Part shown: positions 46,602-54,806 of the stretch, in pieces | How positions within the stretch are numbered: the first letter of the stretch is position 1 | How the letters are laid out: each line of letters opens with the position of its first letter | Assembly (NCBI RefSeq): GCF_009600315.1 | Contig: NZ_WIWC01000029.1 | Coordinates: 1 to 59,847 of the forward strand | From: Pseudomonas helleri | Lineage (GTDB): Bacteria > Pseudomonadota > Gammaproteobacteria > Pseudomonadales > Pseudomonadaceae | DNA length: 59,847 bases | Reading direction: 5' to 3' | The notes under the pieces: generated by a model | The model's database searches: none | The model's input: only the letters and a program-made list of their open reading frames with translations | What the model was told of the DNA's origin: nothing | Program-made: the position numbers and the translations under genes

Positions 46602-47263
46602 TGAACAGTGACGATAAAGAACTGCTGGCCTTGTTCGAAGGCCTGGACACCCCGGGCGTATCCGACGCGCTGGACAAACTCGGTCTGCCGGGCCAATGCC
46701 TGGGCGTGGCACCGCTGGGCAATTACAGCCAGGTCATCGTCGGCCCCGCCTTCACCGTGCAGTATGTGACGGCCAGTGTGCCGCCCGGCACCGTGGGCGA
46801 CTTCATCGAATACGTGGCGCCGGGCGATGTGGTGGTCATCGACAACGCCGGGCGCACCGACTGCACCGTGTGGGGCGACATCATGACCCAGTACGCCGTG
46901 CAGCGGCAGATCGCGGCAACCGTCATCGACGGGGTGTGCCGGGATGTCAACAAAGCCCTGAGCGATGGCTACCCGATATTCAGCAAAGGCCGCTTCATGC
47001 GCACCGGTAAAGACCGGGTGCAGGTCCAGTCCGTCAACCAGCCGGTGTCCATCGGCACGGCGCGGGTCTGCTCGCGGGACATTGTGGTAGCCGACGCCAA
47101 TGGCGTGGTGATTGTTCCTCGGGACCGCGCCCGCGAAGTCGCGGCGGTTGCCCGACACATCGAATCCGTGGAAACCGATATTCGCGAGCTGCTCAGCCAG
47201 GGCCAAACCCTCAAAGAAGCCAGGGCCGCACTGGGTTACCACCATTTACAGAGAAAAGCCTGA
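46601..47263 (+). CDS. RraA-family protein 2 (HMG-aldolase-like)
   Basis: A 220-residue paralogue of the preceding gene. It begins ELLALFEGLDTPGVSDALDKLG, and the catalytic region is CTVWGDIMTQYAV followed by ATVIDGVCRD with the Arg-Asp pair. FSKGRFMRTGKDRVQVQSVN is the usual region before the second beta sheet. Start and stop codons overlap both neighbours as TGATG, so translation is coupled. Sequence divergence from protein 1 is large, arguing against recent duplication and for different roles, perhaps as subunits of a mixed trimer or hexamer. Confidence 0.87.
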   Translation: MNSDDKELLALFEGLDTPGVSDALDKLGLPGQCLGVAPLGNYSQVIVGPAFTVQYVTASVPPGTVGDFIEYVAPGDVVVIDNAGRTDCTVWGDIMTQYAVQRQIAATVIDGVCRDVNKALSDGYPIFSKGRFMRTGKDRVQVQSVNQPVSIGTARVCSRDIVVADANGVVIVPRDRAREVAAVARHIESVETDIRELLSQGQTLKEARAALGYHHLQRKA

Positions 47264-47901
47264 TGACCATGCTCCCCTTCCCGCTGGACTTTCACGAGCG
47301 CGCAAAAGCACTGGGCAGCTCAACACTTTACGAAGCGGCGCACCTGCCTTGCGCGGTTGACAGTGCGATTCGCCCACTGTTTGACGGCGCTTTCATCGCC
47401 GCCCCTGCCTACCCGCTGGAATGCTCGCCGGGTGACAACCTCGGCCTGCATCTGGCCATGGAGCGAGTACCGCGCGGCAGCGTGCTGGTGGTCGGCACGG
47501 GAGCCTTCATCGCGGGCTATTGGGGCGAAGTCCTCACCGTGGCGGCTGAAGCCGCGGGCGTGGTCGGCCTGGTGATTGATGGCGGCGTGCGGGATGTTGC
47601 CGCCATCAAGAAACGCCAATTTCCCGTGTTTACGCGAGCCATCTCGGTGAAAGGCACCGTCAAGGCGAGCGCGCCCTCAGTGGGGCAACCCTTTAACTTC
47701 AACGGCGCATGGGTGGCGCAAGGCGATCTGGTGGTCGTCGACGATGACGGCGTGATCATTGTTCCCAAAGCCGAAGTGGCCCGCACCCTGGCTGAAGGCG
47801 AGGCGCGCGCCTACAAGGAAACGCAAATGATGCAGGCCTTGAGCGACGGCCGCTCGACCTTGGAGCTGATGAATCTGGCGCACTGGAGAACCCGCGGATG
47901 A
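47263..47901 (+). CDS. RraA-family protein 3 (HMG-aldolase-like)
   Basis: A 212-residue third member. The first motif has Glu for Asp (AGYWGEVLTVAAEA), and the second is GLVIDGGVRDVAAIKKRQFPVF, closest of the three to annotated HMG/CHA aldolases. It starts in TGATG overlap with protein 2; an in-frame ATG two codons later is possible. It overlaps the aminotransferase by 4 nt. Of the three it is the most likely catalytic 2-oxo acid aldolase, but that is inference. Confidence 0.87.
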   Translation: MTMLPFPLDFHERAKALGSSTLYEAAHLPCAVDSAIRPLFDGAFIAAPAYPLECSPGDNLGLHLAMERVPRGSVLVVGTGAFIAGYWGEVLTVAAEAAGVVGLVIDGGVRDVAAIKKRQFPVFTRAISVKGTVKASAPSVGQPFNFNGAWVAQGDLVVVDDDGVIIVPKAEVARTLAEGEARAYKETQMMQALSDGRSTLELMNLAHWRTRG

Positions 47902-49124
47902 GCACTGATATACAACGCCTGAATCGGCACCTGGCCGGTGCACAACCTTCCGCGACGTATCAGATCATGGACCGTGTTGCACAGCGCCGGGCACAAGGCG
48001 CACCGATCATTTCACTGTGCGCGGGCGAACCTGATTTCGATACCCCCCGCCATGTGCGCGATGCGGCCATCGCGGCCATCGAGCAGGGCCATACCCGTTA
48101 CACCCAAGTGGCGGGCGAGCGTTCATTGCGCGAGGCAGTGGCCGCCAAGTTTCGCCACGAAAATGAACTGCACACCAGTTGGGAAGACACCCTCGTCTGC
48201 AACGGTGGCAAACAGGTTATTTTTAACGCTCTGGCCGCGACCCTCAATGAAGGCGATCAGGTCATCGTGCCAGCGCCGTATTGGGTCAGTTACCCCGAGA
48301 TGGTCCATCTGTGCGCAGGTGAAGCGCGAATCGTGACCTGCGAAGCCACTACCGGCTTCAAGCTGACCCCCACGGCGCTGGCCGCAGCCATTACGCCGCA
48401 GACCCGCTGGCTAATTCTCAATTCGCCTTCCAATCCGACCGGTGCGGTGTACAGCCGGGAGGAACTGCAGGGTTTGGCCGAGGTACTGCTGGCCCATCCC
48501 CACGTGTTGATTCTGGCCGATGAAATCTACCAGCATCTGATCTTCGACGACCAGACGTTTTACTCCCTGGCCCAAGTCGAACCGCGGCTGGCACCGCGCA
48601 CCCTGACCATGAACGGTGTGTCCAAGGCCTATGCCATGACCGGCTGGCGCATCGGTTTTGCAACGGGTCCACGCTGGATGTTGCAGGCCATGGAGAAACT
48701 GCAAGGCCAGCAGACCTCGGGAGCCAGTTCCGTTTCACAACAGGCTGCGCTTGCCGCGCTGCAAGGGCCCAAGGATTTCATCCAGCACACTCGCGCCGTG
48801 TTCCAGCGTCGGCGCGATGTGATGGTGGCGCTGTTGAACGCTACACCGGGGCTTGAATGTGTCAGTCCGGCCGGGGCTTTTTACGCGTTCGTGTCCTGCG
48901 CCGGCTTGATCGGCCGAACTTCAGCCGCCGGCCGTGTGCTGCACACCGACACAGACGTTGCCCATGCGTTGCTCGATGAAGCGAATGTGGCGGTGGTGCC
49001 TGGCAGTGCTTTTGGCCTGGCGCCTTACATTCGTATCGCCTATGCCCTGGATGATGCGTCATTGCGAAAAGCCTGTGAGGCCATCCGCCAATTCTGCGAG
49101 TCCTGCGTAACGCTGGATGGCTGA
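47898..49124 (+). CDS. PLP-dependent class I aminotransferase (aspartate-aminotransferase-like)
   Basis: A 408-residue fold-type I aminotransferase. The N-terminal ISLCAGEPDFDTP, the PLP phosphate and ring contacts (NGGKQVIFNAL, NSPSNPTGAVYS, ADEIYQHLIF) and the Schiff-base Lys in TMNGVSKAYAMTGWRIGFA (about residue 241) are all present. The carboxylate-binding Arg is likely in PYIRIAYAL. The length is normal. Its ATGA overlap with RraA protein 3 makes it the fourth gene of the operon. It would supply or consume the 2-oxo acid handled by the RraA proteins. The amino-acid substrate is unknown. Confidence 0.93.
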   Translation: MSTDIQRLNRHLAGAQPSATYQIMDRVAQRRAQGAPIISLCAGEPDFDTPRHVRDAAIAAIEQGHTRYTQVAGERSLREAVAAKFRHENELHTSWEDTLVCNGGKQVIFNALAATLNEGDQVIVPAPYWVSYPEMVHLCAGEARIVTCEATTGFKLTPTALAAAITPQTRWLILNSPSNPTGAVYSREELQGLAEVLLAHPHVLILADEIYQHLIFDDQTFYSLAQVEPRLAPRTLTMNGVSKAYAMTGWRIGFATGPRWMLQAMEKLQGQQTSGASSVSQQAALAALQGPKDFIQHTRAVFQRRRDVMVALLNATPGLECVSPAGAFYAFVSCAGLIGRTSAAGRVLHTDTDVAHALLDEANVAVVPGSAFGLAPYIRIAYALDDASLRKACEAIRQFCESCVTLDG

Positions 49125-49185
49125 CGATAAGCTCGCGTGGGCGCTGCGGTTTTTGCTGTCGGGATCCCGGCAGACAGGTTTAGCG

Positions 49186-49222
49186 ACTGCTGCGCAGCCT
49201 TCGTGCCTCGTCCGCGGCTACA
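49186..49222. repeat. Single REP arm between the aminotransferase and codA
   Basis: GACTGCTGCGCAGCCTTCGT and the following CCTCGTCCGCGGCTACAGG match the right arm of the doublet at 5311-5410. No convincing partner arm is nearby, though a GCTGTCGGGATCCCGGCAG palindrome precedes it. The remaining spacer (256 bp in total) shows no gene. Confidence 0.55.
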
Positions 49223-49380
49223 GGATTGCGCCGCTTTCTGAATGGTGAATTGGCTTCAATGGGGTAGTCTCTCTCCCTACGCCCGGCCTGAATGCACCAC
49301 CGCGCGGCTCACTGTTCACCCTCAATCCTTCGCACGCCGCTCACAGGGCGTATGACCGCAGCCCAACGACAGGAACGCCC

Positions 49381-50622
49381 ATGAACATCATCAATGCCAC
49401 CTTGCGTAAAACTTCAGGCCTGTACACCGTCCGTTGCGAAGGCGAGCGCATCAGCGCCATTACCTTGCAGAACGCTAGCGTAGCGGCGCAGCCCGGCGAT
49501 ATTGACGCACAAGGGCAACTGCTGATTGCGCCGCTGGTCGAGCCACACATTCATCTGGACGCGGCCTTGACCGCGGGCCAGCCCGAGTGGAATCAGAGCG
49601 GTACGCTGTTCGAAGGCATTGAGCGCTGGGCCCAGCGCAAGGAAACCATCACCCACGAAGACACCAAGCAACGTGCCCACACCACTATTCGGATGCTCGC
49701 CGAACATGGCATTCAGCACGTACGTACCCATGTCGACGTGACCGACCCGACGCTGGGCGCGCTCAAGGCGATGCTTGAAGTCCGTGAAGAAGCCCGCCAC
49801 TTGATTGACCTGCAAATCGTCGCCTTCCCGCAAGAAGGCATCGAGTCTTACGAGGGCGGCCGCGAGTTGATGACCCGCGCCGTGGAACTGGGCGCCGATG
49901 TGGTGGGCGGCATCCCGCACTTTGAAAACACCCGGGATCAGGGCGTCAGTTCGATCAAATTCTTGATGGACCTGGCTGAACGCACAGGCTGCCTGGTGGA
50001 TGTGCATTGCGACGAGACCGACGACCCGCAGTCACGCTTTCTCGAAGTGCTGGCCGAAGAAGCACGGGTACGGGGTATGGGCAGTCGGGTGACCGCCAGC
50101 CACACCACCGCCATGGGCTCTTACGACAACGCCTACTGCTTCAAACTGTTCCGCTTGCTGAACATGTCAGGCATCAACTTTGTCTCCTGTCCAACCGAGA
50201 GTATTCACTTGCAGGGACGCTTTGACAGCTTTCCCAAACGCCGTGGCGTGACCCGTGTGGCGGAACTGGACCGTGCCGGGATGAATGTGTGTCTGGGTCA
50301 GGACTCGATCAAGGACCCGTGGTACCCGCTGGGCAACGGCAACATTTTGCGCGTGCTGGACGCCGGTTTGCATATCTGCCACATGATGGGCTTTGAAGAC
50401 CTGCAACGGTGTCTGGATCTGGTCACCGACAACAGCGCCCGCACCCTCAATTTGGGCGAGGGTTATGGCATCGCCGAGGGACGACCGGCCAATCTGGTGA
50501 TACTGGACGCCGACAGTGACTACGAAGCCGTGCGCCGTCAGGTCAAGGCCCGTGTCTCGATACGGGGTGGCAAGGTGCTGATGACACGGGTGCCTGAGCG
50601 CGTTGAATTCACCGCTGCCTGA
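49381..50622 (+). CDS. codA: Cytosine deaminase
   Basis: Deaminates cytosine to uracil for pyrimidine salvage. The 413-residue amidohydrolase has the metal-binding HIHLDAALTAGQPEWNQSGT near residue 56, HVDVTDP, VDVHCDETDDPQS, the catalytic His in ASHTTAMGSYD and the Asp in CLGQDSIKDPWYPLGNGN. This is the sequence pattern of E. coli CodA (427). ATG has AGGAA upstream. No codB permease is adjacent, so uptake must be encoded elsewhere. It lies downstream of the aminotransferase with a 256-bp gap, so it is probably a separate unit. Confidence 0.94.
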   Translation: MNIINATLRKTSGLYTVRCEGERISAITLQNASVAAQPGDIDAQGQLLIAPLVEPHIHLDAALTAGQPEWNQSGTLFEGIERWAQRKETITHEDTKQRAHTTIRMLAEHGIQHVRTHVDVTDPTLGALKAMLEVREEARHLIDLQIVAFPQEGIESYEGGRELMTRAVELGADVVGGIPHFENTRDQGVSSIKFLMDLAERTGCLVDVHCDETDDPQSRFLEVLAEEARVRGMGSRVTASHTTAMGSYDNAYCFKLFRLLNMSGINFVSCPTESIHLQGRFDSFPKRRGVTRVAELDRAGMNVCLGQDSIKDPWYPLGNGNILRVLDAGLHICHMMGFEDLQRCLDLVTDNSARTLNLGEGYGIAEGRPANLVILDADSDYEAVRRQVKARVSIRGGKVLMTRVPERVEFTAA

Positions 50623-50633
50623 GCGCGCATCTA

Positions 50634-50669
50634 CAAAAACAAAAAAAGCCCAAAAGGGCTTTTTTTGTT
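50634..50669. terminator. Bidirectional terminator between codA and flgE
   Basis: AACAAAAAAAGCCC-AAAA-GGGCTTTTTTTGTT: the GCCC/GGGC core is extended by A-T pairs and can terminate both convergent genes. Confidence 0.88.
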
Positions 50670-50683
50670 AACCATTCCCGCTA

Positions 50684-52012
50684 TCAGGTCATCTGAATAA
50701 TGGTCTGCATGATGGTGCTTTGAGTCGAGATGGTTTTGGCGTTGGCTTGGTAGTTGCTCTGCGCCTTGATCAAATCGACCAATTCGCTGGTCAGGTTAAC
50801 GTTGGAATCTTCCAGCGAGCTGGACACAATGGCGCCCAGCGTACCCACTTTCGGCGCGTCGTAGCCTGCTTGACCCGAAGCGAAGGTTTCTTTCCAGCCG
50901 GTGCCGCCCGCAGGCTGCAAGCCCTGCTCATTGGTGAAACTGGCCAACGAGATCTGACCGATAGCACGGCTTTGGTTGTTACTGAAGTTGGCGAACAATA
51001 CGCCTGAGCCGTCGATGCTCAGGTTGTTGATCTGGCCGGTGGCGTAACCGTCTTGAGTCGGCGGATTGCGCGAACTGTCGGTGTTGTACTGAGTGGTCTT
51101 GGCCATGTTGATGGCAATCCCGTTAGCGTTAGCCGCGGCGCCGTTGGAGACCCAGTTACCATTGACCGTAGCGCCCGGCATCCAGTTGCTCACGGTCAAG
51201 GTGCTGCTGACGATGTCAGGCTGACCCGCTACCGGGTTGGGCGTGGTCACGCTGGTCAGCGCACCGGCCGAGTCGAATACCATGGTCGACGGCACCGGGG
51301 CTACGGCGTTGGTACCCGTGACCGCCGTACCGTCAGGGTTACGCCCGTCGATCAGGGTGTAAGTCTCCCAGGTGTTGGAACCCGTTTTGACCATGTACTG
51401 GTCCATCGGGTGCGCATTGCCCTGCGTGTCGTAAATAGTGGTGCTGAATTTTTTGCTGTAGCTGGCGGTTTCGTTCGGATCGAACGCATTCACCGTCTGA
51501 TCGATCACGTCCGAGGTGGAATTGAGGTTGATGGTCGAGTCCACGGTGCTGCTGGCCTTTGGGGCCAGGTTGGACGTATCAATGCGCAGGTCAGTCATCA
51601 CGCCGTTAATAACCTTGCCGTTGGCGTCCACGCCATAACCCTGCAAGCGCTGGTTGCCATCGGAGCTGGTCACATAGCCATCTTTATCGGCCTTGAACGT
51701 GCCGGCACGGGTGTAGCTCAAGGCGCCGTTGTCACTCAGCACAAAGAAACCGCTGCCTTGAATCCCCATGTCCAGCAGGTTGCCGGTGTTATTGATCGCA
51801 CCTTGACTGAAGCTTTGCGACACATTGGCCAGGTTGACGCCACTGCCGATGGTCTTGCTGCCGACGCCCAGCTTGCTGGCCGAGTACACATCGGCAAATT
51901 CTGCACGGGAGGATTTGAAACCCGTGGTGGCGACGTTGGCAATGTTGTTGCCGGTCACGTCGAGTTGCTTGTTAGCCGCGTAGAGGCCGCTAAGACCGAT
52001 ATTGAATGACAT
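50684..52012 (-). CDS. flgE: Flagellar hook protein FlgE
   Basis: Structural subunit of the hook. The 442-residue protein has the axial-protein N-terminus (FNIGLSGLYAANKQLDVTGN, NIANVATTGFKSSR) and C-terminus (NVNLTSELVDLIKAQSNYQA, NAKTISTQSTIMQTII), with a variable Thr/Asn-rich centre exposed on the hook. ATG 52012 has AAGGAG. Last gene of the flgB-flgC-flgD-flgE run, 36 bp after flgD; expressed from the sigma54 promoter upstream of flgB. Confidence 0.97.
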   Translation of the reverse strand: MSFNIGLSGLYAANKQLDVTGNNIANVATTGFKSSRAEFADVYSASKLGVGSKTIGSGVNLANVSQSFSQGAINNTGNLLDMGIQGSGFFVLSDNGALSYTRAGTFKADKDGYVTSSDGNQRLQGYGVDANGKVINGVMTDLRIDTSNLAPKASSTVDSTINLNSTSDVIDQTVNAFDPNETASYSKKFSTTIYDTQGNAHPMDQYMVKTGSNTWETYTLIDGRNPDGTAVTGTNAVAPVPSTMVFDSAGALTSVTTPNPVAGQPDIVSSTLTVSNWMPGATVNGNWVSNGAAANANGIAINMAKTTQYNTDSSRNPPTQDGYATGQINNLSIDGSGVLFANFSNNQSRAIGQISLASFTNEQGLQPAGGTGWKETFASGQAGYDAPKVGTLGAIVSSSLEDSNVNLTSELVDLIKAQSNYQANAKTISTQSTIMQTIIQMT

Positions 52013-52048
52013 GGTTATCTCCTTGAAGCGTATGAGTCGGCTTAGGGT

Positions 52049-52774
52049 TTAGAGGCCAATAGTCTGGACTTTGGACATGGCAATGCTGCCCAGACCCGCG
52101 AGGTTGAGCATGATTTCGCCCCCGGTCTTGCTCAGCGTCACGCTGTTGACCGTGGCCGGCAGGTAGGTGGTGAGGGCCGTGCTGCCGGTGTCGGTTTTGT
52201 TCGCTGCGGTAAAGGTGTAAGAGCCTTTTTCCAGCAGTACGCCCTCGTCATTCTTACCGTCCCAGGTAAATTCACTGTTGCCGGCTTGCTGTGTGCCCAG
52301 ATCCAGGGTTCTGACCACTTCACCGTCGGCATTGGTAATGGTGACTGTCGGCGTGGAGTTGGCATCAGCGACCACCACCGTGCCGTTGAACGCCTTGCCA
52401 CTGGCCGGGTCGACATAGGCTTCGCTGGTTTGCACGATCACCGAGCGGCCCACCAGTGACGAAGCCTGCAAGGCTTGCGAGGACTGGAAGTTGCCCGAGA
52501 TCGAATTCACCGTGTCATTGAGGGTGGTTATGCCTTCCAGGCTACTGAACTGCGCCAACTGCGCGACAAACGCGGTGTTGTCCTGCGGGTCCAGCGGGTT
52601 CTGGTTTTTCAGCTGGGTCACCAGCAATTGCAAAAATGCGTCCTTGCCCAGCGAGGAACTGCCGGACACCGCCTTGGAAGCCGCCGCCAGACTGTTGTCG
52701 GTCGTGGCGGTCTGGGCGGAGTTGGCGAGTACCTGATTGAGGGTCAAGCCGCTGGTGGAATCGGTCACACTCAT
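52049..52774 (-). CDS. flgD: Flagellar hook-assembly scaffold FlgD
   Basis: Caps the growing hook during assembly. The 241-residue protein has the conserved GKDAFLQLLVTQLKNQNPLDP followed by QDNTAFVAQLAQFSSLEGI (about residues 38-78) and a FlgD-type Ig/tudor C-terminal part. The N-terminal 35 residues are Ser/Thr-rich and probably carry the export signal. It is followed by flgE after 36 bp and preceded by flgC with a 15-bp gap. Confidence 0.96.
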   Translation of the reverse strand: MSVTDSTSGLTLNQVLANSAQTATTDNSLAAASKAVSGSSSLGKDAFLQLLVTQLKNQNPLDPQDNTAFVAQLAQFSSLEGITTLNDTVNSISGNFQSSQALQASSLVGRSVIVQTSEAYVDPASGKAFNGTVVVADANSTPTVTITNADGEVVRTLDLGTQQAGNSEFTWDGKNDEGVLLEKGSYTFTAANKTDTGSTALTTYLPATVNSVTLSKTGGEIMLNLAGLGSIAMSKVQTIGL

Positions 52775-52789
52775 TTGCCTTGCCCCTTA

Positions 52790-53233
52790 TCACTGACCGA
52801 GGGTCAGCACCTTCTGCATCATGGTTTTGGCGGTGTTCATCATTTCCGCGTTGGTCTGAAACGAACGGCTGGCGGAAATCATGTCAGCCATTTCTTCGAC
52901 CACGTTGACGTTGGGGTAATACACATAACCCTTGGCGTCGGCAGAAGGATGATTGGGCTCGTAACGGGCTTCGAGGTTGCTCTGGTCTTCGACCACACCC
53001 AACACCTGAACGCCCTGACCTGCGGCATCCTGATTATTGAACAGCGAATCGCCGGTGCCGTTTTGCGCGCCCTGAAACATCGTGGCAAACACCGGATGAC
53101 GTGCGCGGTAGGTCTGATCGAGGCTCGACGAAACGGTTTCGGCGTTGGCGATGTTACTGGCGACGGTATTCAGACGCGTGGTCTGGGCGCTCATGCCGCT
53201 GCCGGCAATATTGAACACACTGGCTAGAGACAT
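52790..53233 (-). CDS. flgC: Flagellar basal-body rod protein FlgC
   Basis: Proximal rod subunit. The 147-residue protein has the rod N-terminus (FNIAGSGMSAQTTRLNTVAS, NIANAETVSS), the YYPNVNVVEEMADMISASRS segment and the C-terminal FQTNAEMMNTAKTMMQKVLT. It starts 3 bp after the flgB stop and has GGGGAG as ribosome binding site. Confidence 0.97.
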   Translation of the reverse strand: MSLASVFNIAGSGMSAQTTRLNTVASNIANAETVSSSLDQTYRARHPVFATMFQGAQNGTGDSLFNNQDAAGQGVQVLGVVEDQSNLEARYEPNHPSADAKGYVYYPNVNVVEEMADMISASRSFQTNAEMMNTAKTMMQKVLTLGQ

Positions 53234-53236
53234 GAA

Positions 53237-53644
53237 TTACTCCCCGCGCAGGGCTGACATCAGCCCTTTGAATTTACTGTTGAGCAGGGTGAAGCTGGCC
53301 TGAAAGTTGACCGCATTCTCTGCATAGTTCGACTGCTCAAGCTGAGCGTCCACGGTGTTCTGGTCGATTGAGGGCTGCATCGGCGTGCGGTACTGGAGCG
53401 TTTCGTCGCCCATGCTCAGGCCTTGGGCTTCGATATGGCGGCTGTTGGTCTTGTTCAAGGCAAACGTGCCGTTCTGGTTTTTGTCGTTCTGCGCCGCGAG
53501 CACAGAAGCGAAATCCAGATCCCGCGCTTTATAGTTCGGGGTATCGGCGTTGGCGATATTGTTGGCCAGGACTTCAGCGCGCTGGGCACGAAAGCCCAGG
53601 GCTTGCTCATGGATACCCAGCGCTTTATCGAAGCTGATGCTCAT
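53237..53644 (-). CDS. flgB: Flagellar basal-body rod protein FlgB
   Basis: Proximal rod subunit and first gene of the flgBCDE operon. The 135-residue protein has LGFRAQRAEVLANNIANADT and PNYKARDLDFASVL at the N-terminus, and the C-terminal YAENAVNFQASFTLLNSKFK segment. A consensus sigma54 promoter lies 59-74 bp upstream. Confidence 0.97.
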   Translation of the reverse strand: MSISFDKALGIHEQALGFRAQRAEVLANNIANADTPNYKARDLDFASVLAAQNDKNQNGTFALNKTNSRHIEAQGLSMGDETLQYRTPMQPSIDQNTVDAQLEQSNYAENAVNFQASFTLLNSKFKGLMSALRGE

Positions 53645-53702
53645 GTCGGGAAACCTTTGTCAGCTGACCTGAAACGGATTCAGGTGTGGATGACAGGTAC
53701 AG

Positions 53703-53718
53703 AGCAAACCTCGTGCCA
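53703..53718 (-). promoter_or_regulatory. Sigma54 promoter of flgBCDE
   Basis: Read on the minus strand: TGGCACG-AGGT-TTGCT, a perfect match to TGGCACGN4TTGCW. Transcription would start near 53691, about 47 nt before the flgB ATG. FleQ/FleR-type activation is expected from Pseudomonas flagellar biology. Confidence 0.92.
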
Positions 53719-53838
53719 GATTGAACAATCGCCTGTTTAAGGGCTTTGCCGGGCGAATGAGCGGCGGCAATGCCAGAAAAGCGGCAAAGGCTGACCGCTG
53801 ACTGCCGCTTTTCTGCCGCCCGGTCGCACGTACTTCCT

Positions 53839-53952
53839 CGTAGCAGCTGCCGAAGGCTGCGTCCGATTGCGCAGCGATCGTAACAATGAACACTCAGGTT
53901 TAGCGCTCAGCGACGACTGCGTCGCCGAACGCCGCCTTCGGCAGCTGCTACG
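53839..53952. repeat. REP-type palindromic doublet between flgB and cheR
   Basis: Arms CGTAGCAGCTGCCGAAGGCTG (53839-53859) and GCCTTCGGCAGCTGCTACGG (to 53952) in inverse orientation, with the family's CGTCCGATTGCGCAGCGATCG segment inside. It fills much of the 321-bp cheR-flgB spacer; upstream of it in the direction of flgB is a second inverted repeat, CAGAAAAGCGGCA / TGCCGCTTTTCTG (53771-53817), that may end the cheR transcript. Confidence 0.85.
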
Positions 53953-53965
53953 GGTGAACGCAAGC

Positions 53966-54793
53966 CTATTTTGCCTGATAGATGATCCCGGGGCTGCATT
54001 GCACCATCTGGTAATGGTCGGGCAAACCGTTGAGGGCTTCGGACGCACCCAGAAACAGGTAACCGCCCGGCTTCAAGGTGCTGTGGATTCGCAGCAAAAT
54101 GTCTTTTTTCATTTCAGCCGAGAAGTAGATCAACACATTGCGACAGAACACGACGTCAAATTTGCCAAACGCGGCGTAGCTGTCCAACAGGTTGAATGAA
54201 CGAAACTCCACCCGATTCTTGATCGGTGCCTTGATCACCCAGCGCCCCGGCCCCTTGGGTTCGAAATAGCGCTGCAAACGCTCCTGCGACAAACCACGAC
54301 CAATCGCCAGATTGTCGTATTCGCCGGTTTTGCAGGTGTTGAGCATCAGGCTGGACAAATCAGTGGCAAAGATCTGCGCCCCCGCCTTCAACTGCCCCGG
54401 ATTACTGCGTTCAAACTCGTCAATGCTCATCGACAGCGAATACGGTTCCTGCCCCGATGAACACGCCGCCGACCAGATACGCAAGCGCTGCCCCGGATTG
54501 GCCTTGATGAACTCAGGCAACACCTTGTTCTTCAACACTTCAAACGGGTAGGTATCACGAAACCACAAGGTTTCGTTGGTGGTCATGGCATCCACCACCT
54601 GTTCGCGCAGCCCGCTGCGAGGCTGGCTTTGCATGCGCTGAATCAGCTCACCCAGCGACTTGATGCCCTGCTGCTCCATCAGCTTGTTAAGGCGGCTCGA
54701 AACGAGGTACTGCTTGTTCTCACCCAGCACAATGCCACAGGCTTTTTCCAGGAAACCCCGGAACTGTTCAAAATCCAAATTAGCCGTCGACAA
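53966..54793 (-). CDS. cheR: Chemotaxis protein methyltransferase CheR
   Basis: Methylates chemoreceptor glutamates with SAM, setting adaptation. The 275-residue protein has the N-terminal helical domain (FEQFRGFLEKACGIVLGENK) and the methyltransferase core (LRIWSAACSSGQEPYSLSM, FATDLSS, VVFCRNVLIYF). The best start is TTG 54793: it gives the usual family length and has AGAGGCAGGA just upstream, whereas the longer frame runs into the cheV end. It lies 13 nt after the cheV stop, so the two form an operon. Confidence 0.95.
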   Translation of the reverse strand: MSTANLDFEQFRGFLEKACGIVLGENKQYLVSSRLNKLMEQQGIKSLGELIQRMQSQPRSGLREQVVDAMTTNETLWFRDTYPFEVLKNKVLPEFIKANPGQRLRIWSAACSSGQEPYSLSMSIDEFERSNPGQLKAGAQIFATDLSSLMLNTCKTGEYDNLAIGRGLSQERLQRYFEPKGPGRWVIKAPIKNRVEFRSFNLLDSYAAFGKFDVVFCRNVLIYFSAEMKKDILLRIHSTLKPGGYLFLGASEALNGLPDHYQMVQCSPGIIYQAK

Positions 54794-54806
54794 ATGATCC
54801 TGCCTC

